NCBI GenBank assembly: GCA_013141385.1
Contig: JABFRB010000001.1
Location: 62,001 to 126,000, forward strand
Direction: 5' to 3'
DNA length: 64,000 bases
Source of the DNA: Bacteroidales bacterium
GTDB taxonomy: Bacteria; Bacteroidota; Bacteroidia; Bacteroidales; Tenuifilaceae
Of this stretch, positions 1-9,517 are shown one piece after another; position 1 is the first letter of the stretch, and each line of letters starts with the position of its first letter. The notes below the pieces were generated by a model. The model made no database searches. It had not been told where the DNA came from and saw only the letters and a program-made list of their open reading frames with translations. Both the position numbers and the translations under genes were made by a program.

Positions 1-2
1 TT

Positions 3-2882
3 CAAAACTTTGGATATGCAGATATTGAAAATAAAATTTCTGTTACTTCCAAAACTCTATTTGAGTTAGGTTCAACATCTAAAGCTTTTACTGCACTGGC
101 GATTCTCCATTTGAAAGAAGAAGGCTTGTTGGGATTAGATGATTATGTGTCTAAATACATACCCTGGTTTAAAACGTATTTCAAAGGAAAAGAAGTTAAA
201 ATAACAATAGATCAGCTGTTACATCATACGTCAGGAATTCCAACTGAGTCAATCTCGAAGATTCCAAAAGGAGTTGGAGCTAAGATGCTCCAAAAAACAG
301 TTGAATTAATAAACAATTGTGAATTAAATAATTATCCTGGAGTAGAGTATGAATATGCCACAATTAATTATGATATTCTTGGATTAATTATAGAAAAGAT
401 TAGTGACCTAACATTCGAAGAGTATTTACAAATAAATATATTTCAACCCTTGGATTTAAATTCTACTTCGGTTGGAAAACCTGTTAATAGTAATTTTTCA
501 AAAGGATATAAAATAAGTTTCTTTTCACCATTAGAATATCGAGCCCCAAGATTTGATGGGAACAATCCTGCTGGATATATAATATCAAATGGAGAGGATA
601 TGGCTAAATGGCTAAAACACCAACTCTTTCTTGATACAAATTGTTATGAAGAAATAATAAAAAAATCACACCTACCAGATTTTACAGTTAAGCCAAGGGG
701 ATTATCTTCATATGCTTTTGGTTGGCATGTAAACCCATATGGGGAACCAAAAATATATCACGAAGGTTTAAATCCGAATTTTTCCTCATTTATAGGATTT
801 CTTCCTCATAAAAAAATAGGTATCGTTATATTGGCAAATTCTAATAGTGATTATACCCCCTATTTAGGGGAAATAATTATGAAGATTTTCAATAATGAAG
901 ATATCTCAGAAATATCAGAGCCGGAAAATAGCGTTGATAAGATGTGCTCTTTGGTTTCTATCATTCTTATAGTCTTAATAGTTGGCATATTTATCCTTTT
1001 AGTGTGGATTATTAAAGGTATAATAAAAGGAGAAAGAAGAATTAAAATGTTAAATAGTAGAGAAATCCTGATTTTATTAGGAGGACTTCTTTTAACATTA
1101 CCATTTCTTTATGGTGTTTATTTATTGCCTAAGGCAATGACTAACTTCTCTTGGGAGATTGCAATTGTATGGGCACCAAAATCATTTTTATTTGGTTGTA
1201 TTTTATTTGTTTGCACGGTGGTCGGAGCATGGCTTTTGAGTGCATTATCAACGTTAATTCCTACAAAAAATCAATATTATAGTTCGTTACCTATGATTTT
1301 GATACTTAGTATAATGTCTGGATTAGCGAATATGTGCATAATTTTAATATTACTAAATGCTATTGGAAACGAAACCAATATTGGTTTTCTTTTATACTAT
1401 TTTGCTTTGGCATTAGTATTTTATATTTCAAGTAGAAAAATCGTGCAAACAAAATTAATAAATATTTCATTATCTATTGTTTACGAATTGCGCATGAAGT
1501 TAATAAATAAGATATTCTTATCTTCTTTCCAGAAATTTGAAAAAATAGATAATGGGCGCATATATGCTACATTGACTCAAGATACAGCAACGATTTCTAA
1601 CTCAGTTAATATAATAATTAGTTTATTATCAAATGCGATAACCATAATTGGAGTTTTTATTTATCTAGGCACTATATCATTAACGGCAATGTTTTCAATC
1701 CTTTCAGTAATACTCTGTGTTGCAACTTTATATTTTATAATTAGTAAGCGAACAAATATTTTGTTTGAACAAGCCAGAGACTCTGCAAATGTTTTTTCAA
1801 GACTAATAAATGGATTATTATATGGTTTTAAAGAATTAAGTTTATCGGGTCTGAAGAAGAAAGAATACACCTTTGAAGTAGAGGGCTGTTGTTCTGAGTT
1901 ACGAGACAAATCTAGTTTTGCTTTAATAAAATTTGTAAATGTATTCTTAGTTGGCGAAACACTACTAATAATGGTTTTATGTACCGTGAGTTTTGTAATC
2001 CCTTTTCTATTTCCCGAAATACCTAATTATAAACTATTTGGTATTATAATGATTATATTATATTTAATTGGTCCAATAAATGCTATTTTAAATACAATAC
2101 CTAGTATTGTCCAAATTAATGTGTCGTGGAATAGAATAAAGGATTTTATTGAAGAGATTAAGCCTGATTTAAAACTTACCGATATATTAAAGAGCAAAAA
2201 CCATGGCATACATGTCAAAAGTCTATCGGTTCAGGGGCTAATGTTTGAGTATGAAAAAGGACAAGAGGATGACAGTTTTAAAGTGGGTCCAATTAACCTA
2301 AATATTAATGGCGGTGAAATTTTATTCATTATTGGTGGAAATGGAAGTGGAAAATCCACATTGGCAAATCTCTTAACTGGCTTGTATATTGCTAATGAAG
2401 GATATATAGAGATTAATGGGAATAAGATTAATAATAGGGAACTAGGAGAATATTATTCAACTATTTTTAGTAACGATCATATATTCAAAACACTTTATGG
2501 GATTGACACCGATAGCAGAAAAGATGAGTTGGCTGATTTACTTAAACTATTACGATTAGAAGAAAAAGTTAGTGTTGTTAATGGCACTTTTTCTACAATA
2601 GATCTCTCAAACGGTCAACGTAAAAGATTATCATTAATGAAGTGTTTTCTGGAAAATTCACAAATTTACCTATTTGATGAATGGGCTGCTGATCAGGATC
2701 CTGAGTTTAAGAAGATTTTTTATCGCAAATTATTACCAGAAATGAGAAAAAGTGGGAAAATAGTAATTGCTATTACCCATGATGATAATTATTTTGATGT
2801 AGCTGATAGAATAATAAAGATGGACATGGGAAAAATGGTTGAGTATAAGGAAAAAGAATCTATTAGCGGAGCAATTGTATAA
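3..2882 (+). CDS. Serine hydrolase / cyclic-peptide ABC exporter fusion (5' partial)
   Basis: The reading frame is open from the window edge, so the N-terminus is missing; TTG at 111 is not the true start. The first ~280 residues are a beta-lactamase/PF00144 serine hydrolase: nucleophile motif STSK just before position 111, a YAT triplet where YxN is usual, and HEG as the third motif. A hydrophobic segment at about 945-1030 links this to a six-helix ABC membrane domain and a nucleotide-binding domain with Walker A GGNGSGKST (about 2335), signature LSNGQ, Walker B LFDEWAADQDP and an H-loop THDD. EWAADQDP is the hallmark of the PvdE/SyrD cyclic-peptide exporter family. Inferred role: export of a non-ribosomal peptide in the inner membrane, with hydrolytic trimming by the fused domain. 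A thioesterase and a phosphopantetheinyl transferase 6-7 kb downstream fit this. The family is clear; the substrate is unknown. Confidence 0.87.
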   Translation, partial: QNFGYADIENKISVTSKTLFELGSTSKAFTALAILHLKEEGLLGLDDYVSKYIPWFKTYFKGKEVKITIDQLLHHTSGIPTESISKIPKGVGAKMLQKTVELINNCELNNYPGVEYEYATINYDILGLIIEKISDLTFEEYLQINIFQPLDLNSTSVGKPVNSNFSKGYKISFFSPLEYRAPRFDGNNPAGYIISNGEDMAKWLKHQLFLDTNCYEEIIKKSHLPDFTVKPRGLSSYAFGWHVNPYGEPKIYHEGLNPNFSSFIGFLPHKKIGIVILANSNSDYTPYLGEIIMKIFNNEDISEISEPENSVDKMCSLVSIILIVLIVGIFILLVWIIKGIIKGERRIKMLNSREILILLGGLLLTLPFLYGVYLLPKAMTNFSWEIAIVWAPKSFLFGCILFVCTVVGAWLLSALSTLIPTKNQYYSSLPMILILSIMSGLANMCIILILLNAIGNETNIGFLLYYFALALVFYISSRKIVQTKLINISLSIVYELRMKLINKIFLSSFQKFEKIDNGRIYATLTQDTATISNSVNIIISLLSNAITIIGVFIYLGTISLTAMFSILSVILCVATLYFIISKRTNILFEQARDSANVFSRLINGLLYGFKELSLSGLKKKEYTFEVEGCCSELRDKSSFALIKFVNVFLVGETLLIMVLCTVSFVIPFLFPEIPNYKLFGIIMIILYLIGPINAILNTIPSIVQINVSWNRIKDFIEEIKPDLKLTDILKSKNHGIHVKSLSVQGLMFEYEKGQEDDSFKVGPINLNINGGEILFIIGGNGSGKSTLANLLTGLYIANEGYIEINGNKINNRELGEYYSTIFSNDHIFKTLYGIDTDSRKDELADLLKLLRLEEKVSVVNGTFSTIDLSNGQRKRLSLMKCFLENSQIYLFDEWAADQDPEFKKIFYRKLLPEMRKSGKIVIAITHDDNYFDVADRIIKMDMGKMVEYKEKESISGAIV

Positions 2883-2905
2883 GCAAGGAGGAGATTAGGT
2901 TTAAA

Positions 2906-3625
2906 TTGTTACTACTTGAGATGTGTAATTTGGAGAAAATAATAAAACCTATTTATTTACTGGCTGATAGTCAATTGCTCTTTTATTCGAATCGAGATGG
3001 ATTGTTCTTAGATAGAATAAAAAAACTTTTCAATGGGGATATTAAAGATATTGAAATAAAAGCAGCTTATATCGGAGCATCAAACAATGATAACCCGCAA
3101 TACTATGAAATTTTTCAAATGGCTTTGCAACAGATTGATATTCATAATTGTCGAATGATTAAATCAGATCCGGATGCGGCTGATACAATATTTTTGAAAA
3201 ATTCAGACATTATTTTACTAGCAGGGGGCGATGTCGAGAAAGGTTGGGAAACGATACGACGAAATGGTTGGAATAGGATAATTACTGAAAGGTATACTAG
3301 TGGTGCAATTCTAATAGGCATATCGGCAGGGGCAATTCAATTAGGTTTACGGGAATTCGAAGAACATGTTGATACAAAAAGGGGTAAAGATTTAGATTCA
3401 TTGCGATTAGTTCCTTTTATAATTGATGTTCATACTGATGATTTATGGCAAGGGTTAAAAGAGCACTTACTTTCAGAAGGGAATGGTGCACAAGGAATTG
3501 GTATTCCCAAAGGTGCAGGTTTGGCTTATTATTCCGATGAGTCACTTAAGGCTATTAGATTTGAGTGTATCGAATTTCATAACTTAAATAATCGAATTCA
3601 ACAGTCATTTATTCAACCATCATAA
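2906..3625 (+). CDS. Peptidase E-like (S51 family) protein
   Basis: A 239-residue protein of the peptidase S51 (PepE/cyanophycinase) class of the class I glutamine-amidotransferase fold. Visible signs are LLAGGD (residues 104-109), the nucleophile elbow GISAG with Ser140, and DVHTDD with candidate His176. Known members cleave Asp-X dipeptides or related isopeptides in the cytoplasm. A good Shine-Dalgarno (AAGGAGG, 2885-2891) lies 14 bases before the TTG at 2906; ATG at 2921 is an alternative start. It begins 23 bases after the exporter and is probably cotranscribed, so it may process the exported peptide or its precursors. That role is inferred from position only. Confidence 0.75.
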   Translation: MLLLEMCNLEKIIKPIYLLADSQLLFYSNRDGLFLDRIKKLFNGDIKDIEIKAAYIGASNNDNPQYYEIFQMALQQIDIHNCRMIKSDPDAADTIFLKNSDIILLAGGDVEKGWETIRRNGWNRIITERYTSGAILIGISAGAIQLGLREFEEHVDTKRGKDLDSLRLVPFIIDVHTDDLWQGLKEHLLSEGNGAQGIGIPKGAGLAYYSDESLKAIRFECIEFHNLNNRIQQSFIQPS

Positions 3626-3664
3626 AATGTTTCCAACATTATATCAAAATATTCTAGCTTAATA

Positions 3665-4474
3665 ATGAGTATATACGCAATAAGTGATTTGCATTTAGTA
3701 AATAGTATTAATTGTAAAGCATTAATAGAATTACCTCATTTTGATAATGATTGGCTTATACTTGCAGGCGATATTGGAGAAACAGAAGAACATTTGCGTT
3801 TTGCTTTATCAGTTTTAACGCCAAAATTTAAAAAAATAATATGGACCCCCGGAAACCATGACCTTTGGACATACCCATTAAATAAATATACACTAAAAGG
3901 TGAGAATAAATATCTAAAATTAGTCTCAATTTGCCATAAGTATGGTGTGCTTACTCCAGAAGATGAGTATCCAGTATATTCTGATAAAGAAATAGTTTAT
4001 AAAGTAATCCCAATTCTTACCCTTTACGATTACAGCTTTAGGCCTGACTTCGTCAAGGAGGGGAATGAGGTTGAATGGGCCTCTGAATCAGGAGTTATAT
4101 GTGCTGATGAGGAGTTGTTAATACCTGAGCCGTATAGTTCAATTAAAGATTGGTGTCGAGCCAGATGTACATTTACTGAACAACGGTTGGCATCTATTGA
4201 CTATAACATCCCTAAAATAGTGATTAGCCATTACCCTCTACTAAAAGAACTTGGCAGAATATACACATATCCAAGGTTTTCTATTTGGTGTGGGACTACT
4301 CTAACCGAGAAATGGCTTGATCTATTTAATATTAAAATAGTGGTATATGGGCATTTACATATGCGATCATCAAAAATCGTCAGTGGGGTAAAGCATGAAG
4401 AAGTATCCTTTGGCTATCCTAATGATTGGGATCATAGTAAGGGTTTGCAGTACTATTTGAGAAAAATAGTGTAA
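3665..4474 (+). CDS. Calcineurin-like metallophosphoesterase
   Basis: A 269-residue protein with the complete dimetal phosphoesterase motif set in order: D8-x-H10, GD (35-36), GNHD (63-66), SHY (188-190) and GHLH (229-232). It has no signal peptide, so it is cytoplasmic. The family hydrolyses phosphomonoesters or diesters; the substrate cannot be read from sequence. It lies 39 bases downstream of the peptidase E-like gene and closes the exporter operon; the next stretch is a repeat. A link to the peptide pathway is inferred from context only. Confidence 0.83.
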   Translation: MSIYAISDLHLVNSINCKALIELPHFDNDWLILAGDIGETEEHLRFALSVLTPKFKKIIWTPGNHDLWTYPLNKYTLKGENKYLKLVSICHKYGVLTPEDEYPVYSDKEIVYKVIPILTLYDYSFRPDFVKEGNEVEWASESGVICADEELLIPEPYSSIKDWCRARCTFTEQRLASIDYNIPKIVISHYPLLKELGRIYTYPRFSIWCGTTLTEKWLDLFNIKIVVYGHLHMRSSKIVSGVKHEEVSFGYPNDWDHSKGLQYYLRKIV

Positions 4475-4514
4475 ACAAAAATTTTGGGGTACGGAACGGA
4501 ATTGGATTGTAAAA

Positions 4515-4665
4515 TAATGCGAGTTCGATGTAAGTATAATATATTGATTCTCAGTTCACCATTAGATTGTTGCTTTGTCATGCTGAACGGAGTGAAGCAT
4601 CTGGATTTTAGATAATTAGATCTTTCGCTTCGCTCAGGATGACATCTTACATCGAACTGACGTTA
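4515..4665. repeat. Dispersed inverted-repeat element, copy 1 (151 bp)
   Basis: The ends are imperfect inverted copies of TAACGTCAGTTCGATGTAAG (17 of 20 match on the left end). The interior holds a second imperfect hairpin: TGTCATGCTGAAC...GAAGCATCT against GATCTTTCGCTTCGCTCAGG and TGACA. It sits between the metallophosphoesterase and htpG. Further copies are at 10404, 18178, 42209 and 57479. No coding capacity. The rest of the gap up to 4797 shows only a GGAGG followed by a five-codon mini-ORF (4759-4776) before htpG. Confidence 0.85.
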
Positions 4666-4797
4666 AAATACTAAAACGACAATGCCAATGAGACATGACA
4701 AAATTACTTTGAATTAATATTTTGAGAAAGGCATAAATTTTGACCTGTGGAGGTTAAAATGGTTTGCAATAATTAATTAACAATTTATTTTAGTGAT

Positions 4798-6768
4798 ATG
4801 GCTAAAAAAAATAATAAAAAGAAGGTTCTCACATTTCAGGCAGAAACAAAAGAGTTACTCAGTTTAATGATTAACTCGTTGTATACACATCGAGAGATTT
4901 TTTTGCGGGAACTTATTTCAAATGCATCAGATGCCTTGGATAAGGTTCATTTTCAATCTCTAACAGAGCCTGAACTTCTTGGAAGCGATCATGAACTTAA
5001 AATTGTTATTGATGTTGATAAAAACAATAAAACATTGACAATTACTGACAATGGAATAGGTATGACAATTGATGAAGTGATTGAAAATATTGGCACAATA
5101 GCAAAATCAGGTACAAAAACATTTGTTGAAAAACTCAAAGAAGAAAAAAATTTAGATTTAATAGGCAAATTTGGAGTTGGATTCTACTCTTCATTTATGG
5201 TAGCTGATAGGGTCGAAATTATTACTCGCTCAGCAAGATCTGAAAAAGGTGTTAGGTGGGAGTCCGAAGGATTTGGTGAATATTCAATTGAAGAGATTGA
5301 AACCGAAAAAAGAGGAACACAGATTACATTACATCTAAAAGAAAGTGCTGTTGAAACTTCAAACCCAGAGGAAGATTTTTCTAATCAGTATACGATTTCT
5401 AATTTGGTAAAAAAGTACTCGAATTATATTAGTTACTCGATCAATATGGATTTTTATCGCGAAGAAAAACCTCGTGATAAAGATGGTAAAGTAATAGAAG
5501 GTACTAAGGATGAAATAGTAATTGACCATAAAATATTAAATTCTATTACCCCTATTTGGAAAAAGAATAAAAAGGATATTACCAGCGATGAATATTTCCA
5601 GTTTTATAAGCATCATTTTCATGATTGGAACGAATTTGCAGAAGTAATTCACCTAAACCTTGAAGGAAAAGTTGAATTTACCGCACTGCTTTTTATTCCA
5701 TCCAAAGCCCCTTCAAACCTATATGATAGGGAATACTCTAAAGGAATTCAACTCTACTCAAAGAATGTTTTTGTAATGAATGACTGTAAGGATTTGCTGC
5801 CAGACCATCTAAGATTCGTTCGTGGTCTAGTAGATTCTCCAGACTTCTCGCTAAATATTTCCAGGGAAATTCTTCAACACGATTCCCAGCTCAAGGTTAT
5901 TGGGAAATCCCTTGAAAGCAAGGTAATTGAAGCATTAAAGAAACTGTTAAAGGAAAAAAGAGAGAAATACGAAGAGGTATGGCTTGAATTAGGGAAAGCA
6001 CTCAAGGGAGGGATATATATGGAGTATAAGAACAAGGAGAAACTTGAGGATTTACTTGTATTCCATTCTTCGTTTAATGAATCGAAGATGACAACATTAA
6101 ATGAATATGTTGAACGAATGCCTGAGGGACAAAAGGAGATTTATTATGCCGCTGCCAAGGATATCGAAACAATTAAAAGAATGCCTCAGCTTGAGGTATT
6201 TAAGGAGAAGAAAGTAGAAGTACTTTATTTCGTTGATAAGATAGATGAATTTTTAACACAAAATCTGGATAAGTATAAGGATATTAAACTTCAATCGGTT
6301 ACTAGAGAGGATTTTAAATTCGAAGAACTTTCTAAGCAAAATCCGAGTGATGATGCTAAAGATAATCAGGATAAGGGATATGAAAATGAAGCGTATAAAG
6401 ACATGCTAAACGCTATTAAAGAGCATCTTAATGGTAAGGTTAAAGAGGTTAAAATTAGTAAAAGGTTAATTTCTAGTCCAGTATGTTTTGTAAACACTAA
6501 CTCAGGAACAACATTTAACATGGAACAGCTGCTTAAGGGAGTTAATCAGATTGCACCCAAGGCATCAAAAATTTTAGAAATTAACCCTCATCACCCAATT
6601 TTTCCTATTATAGAAAAAGTATACAAAACTGAGAACTCTTCTGAAGATTTAAAAAATATCAGCGAAATACTTTTTAACCAAGCATTGTTAATTGAAGGTT
6701 ATGAGTTGGAAAATCCTGTTGAATTTTCGAATTCATTATGTAATTTAATGTCAAAAGTTTATAGTTAG
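4798..6768 (+). CDS. htpG: Hsp90-family molecular chaperone HtpG
   Basis: A 656-residue cytosolic ATP-dependent chaperone, slightly longer than the E. coli protein (624). The GHKL ATPase signatures are intact: catalytic Glu38 in RELISNASDA (37-46), DNGIGM (84-89) and GKFGVGFY (123-130). The middle domain carries NISREILQ (start of the client/ATP-regulatory segment), and the C-terminal dimerisation region is complete. It is a single gene on the plus strand, separated from the biosynthetic genes on both sides by intergenic gaps, so it is probably transcribed independently. Start ATG at 4798 has a typical AT-rich Bacteroidota leader without a clear ribosome site. Confidence 0.97.
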   Translation: MAKKNNKKKVLTFQAETKELLSLMINSLYTHREIFLRELISNASDALDKVHFQSLTEPELLGSDHELKIVIDVDKNNKTLTITDNGIGMTIDEVIENIGTIAKSGTKTFVEKLKEEKNLDLIGKFGVGFYSSFMVADRVEIITRSARSEKGVRWESEGFGEYSIEEIETEKRGTQITLHLKESAVETSNPEEDFSNQYTISNLVKKYSNYISYSINMDFYREEKPRDKDGKVIEGTKDEIVIDHKILNSITPIWKKNKKDITSDEYFQFYKHHFHDWNEFAEVIHLNLEGKVEFTALLFIPSKAPSNLYDREYSKGIQLYSKNVFVMNDCKDLLPDHLRFVRGLVDSPDFSLNISREILQHDSQLKVIGKSLESKVIEALKKLLKEKREKYEEVWLELGKALKGGIYMEYKNKEKLEDLLVFHSSFNESKMTTLNEYVERMPEGQKEIYYAAAKDIETIKRMPQLEVFKEKKVEVLYFVDKIDEFLTQNLDKYKDIKLQSVTREDFKFEELSKQNPSDDAKDNQDKGYENEAYKDMLNAIKEHLNGKVKEVKISKRLISSPVCFVNTNSGTTFNMEQLLKGVNQIAPKASKILEINPHHPIFPIIEKVYKTENSSEDLKNISEILFNQALLIEGYELENPVEFSNSLCNLMSKVYS

Positions 6769-6859
6769 TTCACTATAGTTTTTTTTAATAAGAAGATACG
6801 ATTTTATAGTATATAAATCAATTAAATAATTGACTAATAACCCTAAAAGAATTACCACT

Positions 6860-7141
6860 ATGGCACAAATTGGAAATGTTCCGGAAATTAAAGCTGTAAA
6901 AAAGCATTTAGAAGAAATGAAAGAGAGAAATCTTATCTCAGCATGGGAGTTACCCTATGAAAATCTACTAACAAGACTTACAGCAGCTATATTTTTTCTA
7001 ACCCCAACGGATGATTCAAAACTCGAAGAAATTTGGAATGAATTGGAGGTTCATAAAATGCTGACTTATAGGTTAAATGAAGAAAAGAAACTTTCTCAAC
7101 TAGTTTGGAGAGTGGAATTTAACAAAGGGTTTGAGCTGTAA
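6860..7141 (+). CDS. Small hypothetical protein, 93 aa
   Basis: I do not recognise this family. It is a charged, helix-rich, cytosolic protein with no signal peptide, Cys pairs or membrane segment; near its middle is LLTRLTAAIFFLTPTDD. ATG at 6860 is chosen; the frame extends back to a TTG at 6830, but neither has a Shine-Dalgarno. It is first of three small genes (6860-8004) in the same orientation ahead of the MBL hydrolase, thioesterase and phosphopantetheinyl transferase, so it may belong to the same locus. No function is assigned. Confidence 0.6.
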   Translation: MAQIGNVPEIKAVKKHLEEMKERNLISAWELPYENLLTRLTAAIFFLTPTDDSKLEEIWNELEVHKMLTYRLNEEKKLSQLVWRVEFNKGFEL

Positions 7142-7165
7142 ATATTGAAAATAAATATAAAAAAA

Positions 7166-7528
7166 ATGAAAAAAGAACTTAATGAATTGGTAGTAAGATT
7201 GACCAAAGAGCAAGAGGTTGAATGCGCTAGGCCTGAAAAGACGGCAGAAGCATTAAAAGAATGTATTGATAGAGACTATGTACATGTGATGTTTAAAAAA
7301 ACAGGAACTGAACTTGGAATTCAATTAGACCGTAGGTTTTGCAAATTTGAAAATGCGGATTTTCAAAATGCTAAAGGTACGGTTCATTTAGTTGGTGGAC
7401 TAATCCTAAACTATGATAAGGTTAAGTGTACTGCTGATATCGACCTAAAAACCTGCGAAGGAATAGGATGGTTGGAACCTGTAAGTGATGAGGATTATAC
7501 AATAATGATGTCTCAAAGCAATAAATAG
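7166..7528 (+). CDS. Small hypothetical protein, 120 aa
   Basis: No family recognised. The first half is helical and charged; the second half looks like beta strands with three spaced Cys (KFEN/CTADIDL/TCEG) and the phrase DLKTCEGIGWLEP. It is cytosolic by appearance. ATG at 7166 is preferred over the TTG at 7145. It follows the previous small gene by 24 bases and precedes the GIY-YIG-like gene by 29, so the three form a compact group. MbtH was considered because of the NRPS-like context, but the conserved MbtH residues are absent. Confidence 0.6.
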   Translation: MKKELNELVVRLTKEQEVECARPEKTAEALKECIDRDYVHVMFKKTGTELGIQLDRRFCKFENADFQNAKGTVHLVGGLILNYDKVKCTADIDLKTCEGIGWLEPVSDEDYTIMMSQSNK

Positions 7529-7557
7529 TATTTATAATAACAAATAATTTTCTTGCT

Positions 7558-8004
7558 ATGAATCCAATTTTTAATGAAAGAGTAGTTAAACGCGAAGTAT
7601 ATCACATGGATTATAATTTGGATAAAAAGGATAATTTAGATGAACTACCAGAAGAACCAGCTGTTTTTGGAATCTTTGGTATTATCCATGAAACTCCTAT
7701 TCATCCAAGATATATAGGTTCTACTGATAATTTGAGAAATGCTGTTCGTGATGTATTTGAAAATCCACAGGGCGAAGGAATGAAAAAATTTGTGCAAGGT
7801 CCATGGATTCAAATGTTATGTTATGAATTACTTCCTGGGCTAACGATTGAGGAACGCAAAGCGAAGGAAGATGCTTGGACAAATGAATATAAACCTGGAA
7901 TCAATGATGATGGTGAATACCCCGAGTATAACTACGAATGGCCATATGATGACGATGGAAAAATAAAACCGGAGTATGCCAATCCTCCTCAAGCACGGGT
8001 TTAA
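7558..8004 (+). CDS. GIY-YIG-fold protein
   Basis: A 148-residue protein in which the GIY-YIG nuclease landmarks can be followed: GIF (38-40) for GIY, RYIGST (51-56) for YIG, Arg60 in NLR, Glu104 in a KAKEDAW helix and Asn116 in KPGIN. These are the residue types of the single-domain GIY-YIG active site (Arg, Glu, metal and Tyr-like positions), so activity is possible. The C-terminal tail is acidic and Tyr/Pro-rich (after residue 117), unlike UvrC or homing enzymes. It is one of three small genes before an MBL hydrolase; why a nuclease fold sits in a biosynthetic locus is unclear. Confidence 0.65.
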   Translation: MNPIFNERVVKREVYHMDYNLDKKDNLDELPEEPAVFGIFGIIHETPIHPRYIGSTDNLRNAVRDVFENPQGEGMKKFVQGPWIQMLCYELLPGLTIEERKAKEDAWTNEYKPGINDDGEYPEYNYEWPYDDDGKIKPEYANPPQARV

Positions 8005-8081
8005 TTAAATACTAAATAAATATTTTCCTTTACTAGAGGTTAATTTACCTTTGGTACTGAAAATATTTTAATAAGAATGAA

Positions 8082-8753
8082 ATGATAAAGGTAACATGGC
8101 TTGGACATTCCGCTTTTCAAATAGAAACAAAGCGATACACTTTTCTAATTGATCCATGGATAGATGGAAATCCTGTTAGTCCTTATAAAAGTTACAAAGA
8201 GATCAAGAAAGCAGATTTTGTTTTGGTTACACATGATCATGCTGATCATGGTTTAGATGATGCAATAAGGATTTGTAAAAATACGAATGCTATTTTTATT
8301 GGAGTATTTGAATTGGCTGAGTTTTCGGGTGAAAAGGGATGTCGTTTCTTAGGAGGAAATATTGGGGGTGAGATTCAAAAAGATGATGTAAAAATATATT
8401 TTACCCAAGCAATTCATTCTTCGGGAATAGCGGCACCGTGCGGGTTTATTGTTAATACCCCCGAAGTAACATTCTACCATACAGGTGATACAGCTTTCTA
8501 TAGTGATATGGAGTACTTATCTAAATTATATGAAATTGATATAATGATGGTGCCAATATGCTCAAACTACATGATGGGAATAACAGAAGCCACTTGGGCA
8601 ATCGAAAAAATTAAACCTAAGTTTGTTATACCATGCCATTTCAATACGATCCCTATACTAAATGCTAATCCAGAACGGTTTAAAGAAAAAGCAACTCTTT
8701 TTTCTCAAGTTGAAATTTTAAGGTATGGCGAAGAAAAATCATTTGAATTTTAA
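8082..8753 (+). CDS. MBL-fold metal-dependent hydrolase (UPF0173-like)
   Basis: A 223-residue single-domain metallo-beta-lactamase-fold protein. Metal ligands are visible in THDHADHG (50-57), His112, HTGDT (133-137, bridging Asp136) and PCHFNT (His186). This is the pattern of the UPF0173/UlaG-like group, which acts on small organic esters or phosphodiesters. Cytoplasmic. It ends 13 bases before the thioesterase gene, so the two are almost certainly cotranscribed. A role in the peptide pathway is inferred from this spacing; the substrate is unknown. Confidence 0.85.
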   Translation: MIKVTWLGHSAFQIETKRYTFLIDPWIDGNPVSPYKSYKEIKKADFVLVTHDHADHGLDDAIRICKNTNAIFIGVFELAEFSGEKGCRFLGGNIGGEIQKDDVKIYFTQAIHSSGIAAPCGFIVNTPEVTFYHTGDTAFYSDMEYLSKLYEIDIMMVPICSNYMMGITEATWAIEKIKPKFVIPCHFNTIPILNANPERFKEKATLFSQVEILRYGEEKSFEF

Positions 8754-8766
8754 ATAGAAATATTAT

Positions 8767-9498
8767 ATGAAGTTATTTTGCTTCCCTTACGCTGGTGGAT
8801 CGTCAGTAGTATTTAACAATTGGAAGTCGTATTTAAGATATGATATTGAACTAAGAGCCATTGAACTTGCCGGTAGAGGTAAACGGATAATGGAAGCCCA
8901 TTACACCGATTTAAACGATGCTGTAAATGACGTGTTTTCTCTAATTATTAGTGAAATAAGAGGGGGTGATTCATATGCTTTTTTTGGACATAGCATGGGT
9001 GCTAAAATTGTTTATGAACTAACGCAGAGAATTATGGAAAAAAGGTTGCCTGGACCTAAGCATATTTTCTTTTCTGGCAGAGGAGCCCCTAATATATCGA
9101 GGTTTGATGAGAAAGCGTATCACAAACTCCCAGATGAAGAATTTAAAAAAGAGATACTTAAACTTGGAGGAACACCCAAAGAATTTTTTGAACACCCTGA
9201 ATTGGTGGATGTTTTTCTACCCTTGCTAAAAAACGATTTTAGATTGGCACATGAAGAAACACCTATCAAAGAAATAAACCCATTTCCTTGTGATATTACC
9301 GTTTTTATGGGTAAAGATGAAGATTTGACTCCTGAGCAGGTAGATGGCTGGAAAAATAATACATCAGGTATCTGTACAATTCATTATTTTAATGGTGGGC
9401 ACTTTTTCATTAATGAAAAGGCCGAAGAAGTTATTAAAAGAATAAATAGTACTCTTCAACAGACTTCAAAACCAGTTAAATTGCAAACCAATTGCTAA
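8767..9498 (+). CDS. Type II thioesterase (NRPS/PKS editing)
   Basis: A 243-residue alpha/beta hydrolase of the GrsT/TycF type. It opens with LFCFPYAGGSSVVF, has the nucleophile motif GHSMG with Ser76, an Asp at 184 or 186 in MGKDED and His212 in GGHFFI. The family clears misprimed acyl groups from carrier proteins of modular synthetases. It starts 13 bases after the MBL hydrolase and ends 19 bases before the phosphopantetheinyl transferase, a pairing typical of NRPS/PKS clusters. No synthetase is in this window, so it probably lies upstream of position 1. Confidence 0.9.
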   Translation: MKLFCFPYAGGSSVVFNNWKSYLRYDIELRAIELAGRGKRIMEAHYTDLNDAVNDVFSLIISEIRGGDSYAFFGHSMGAKIVYELTQRIMEKRLPGPKHIFFSGRGAPNISRFDEKAYHKLPDEEFKKEILKLGGTPKEFFEHPELVDVFLPLLKNDFRLAHEETPIKEINPFPCDITVFMGKDEDLTPEQVDGWKNNTSGICTIHYFNGGHFFINEKAEEVIKRINSTLQQTSKPVKLQTNC

Positions 9499-9517
9499 AT
9501 TCTCAGGTATCAGAAAA

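Noticed and set aside
4759-4776. Five-codon mini-ORF with GGAGG before htpG
   Set aside because: Too short to support; no hairpin or T-run behind it that would make an attenuator.
7166-7528. MbtH-like protein next to NRPS accessory genes
   Set aside because: Too long (120 aa) and lacks the conserved Trp and Asn-x-E-x-Q pattern of MbtH.
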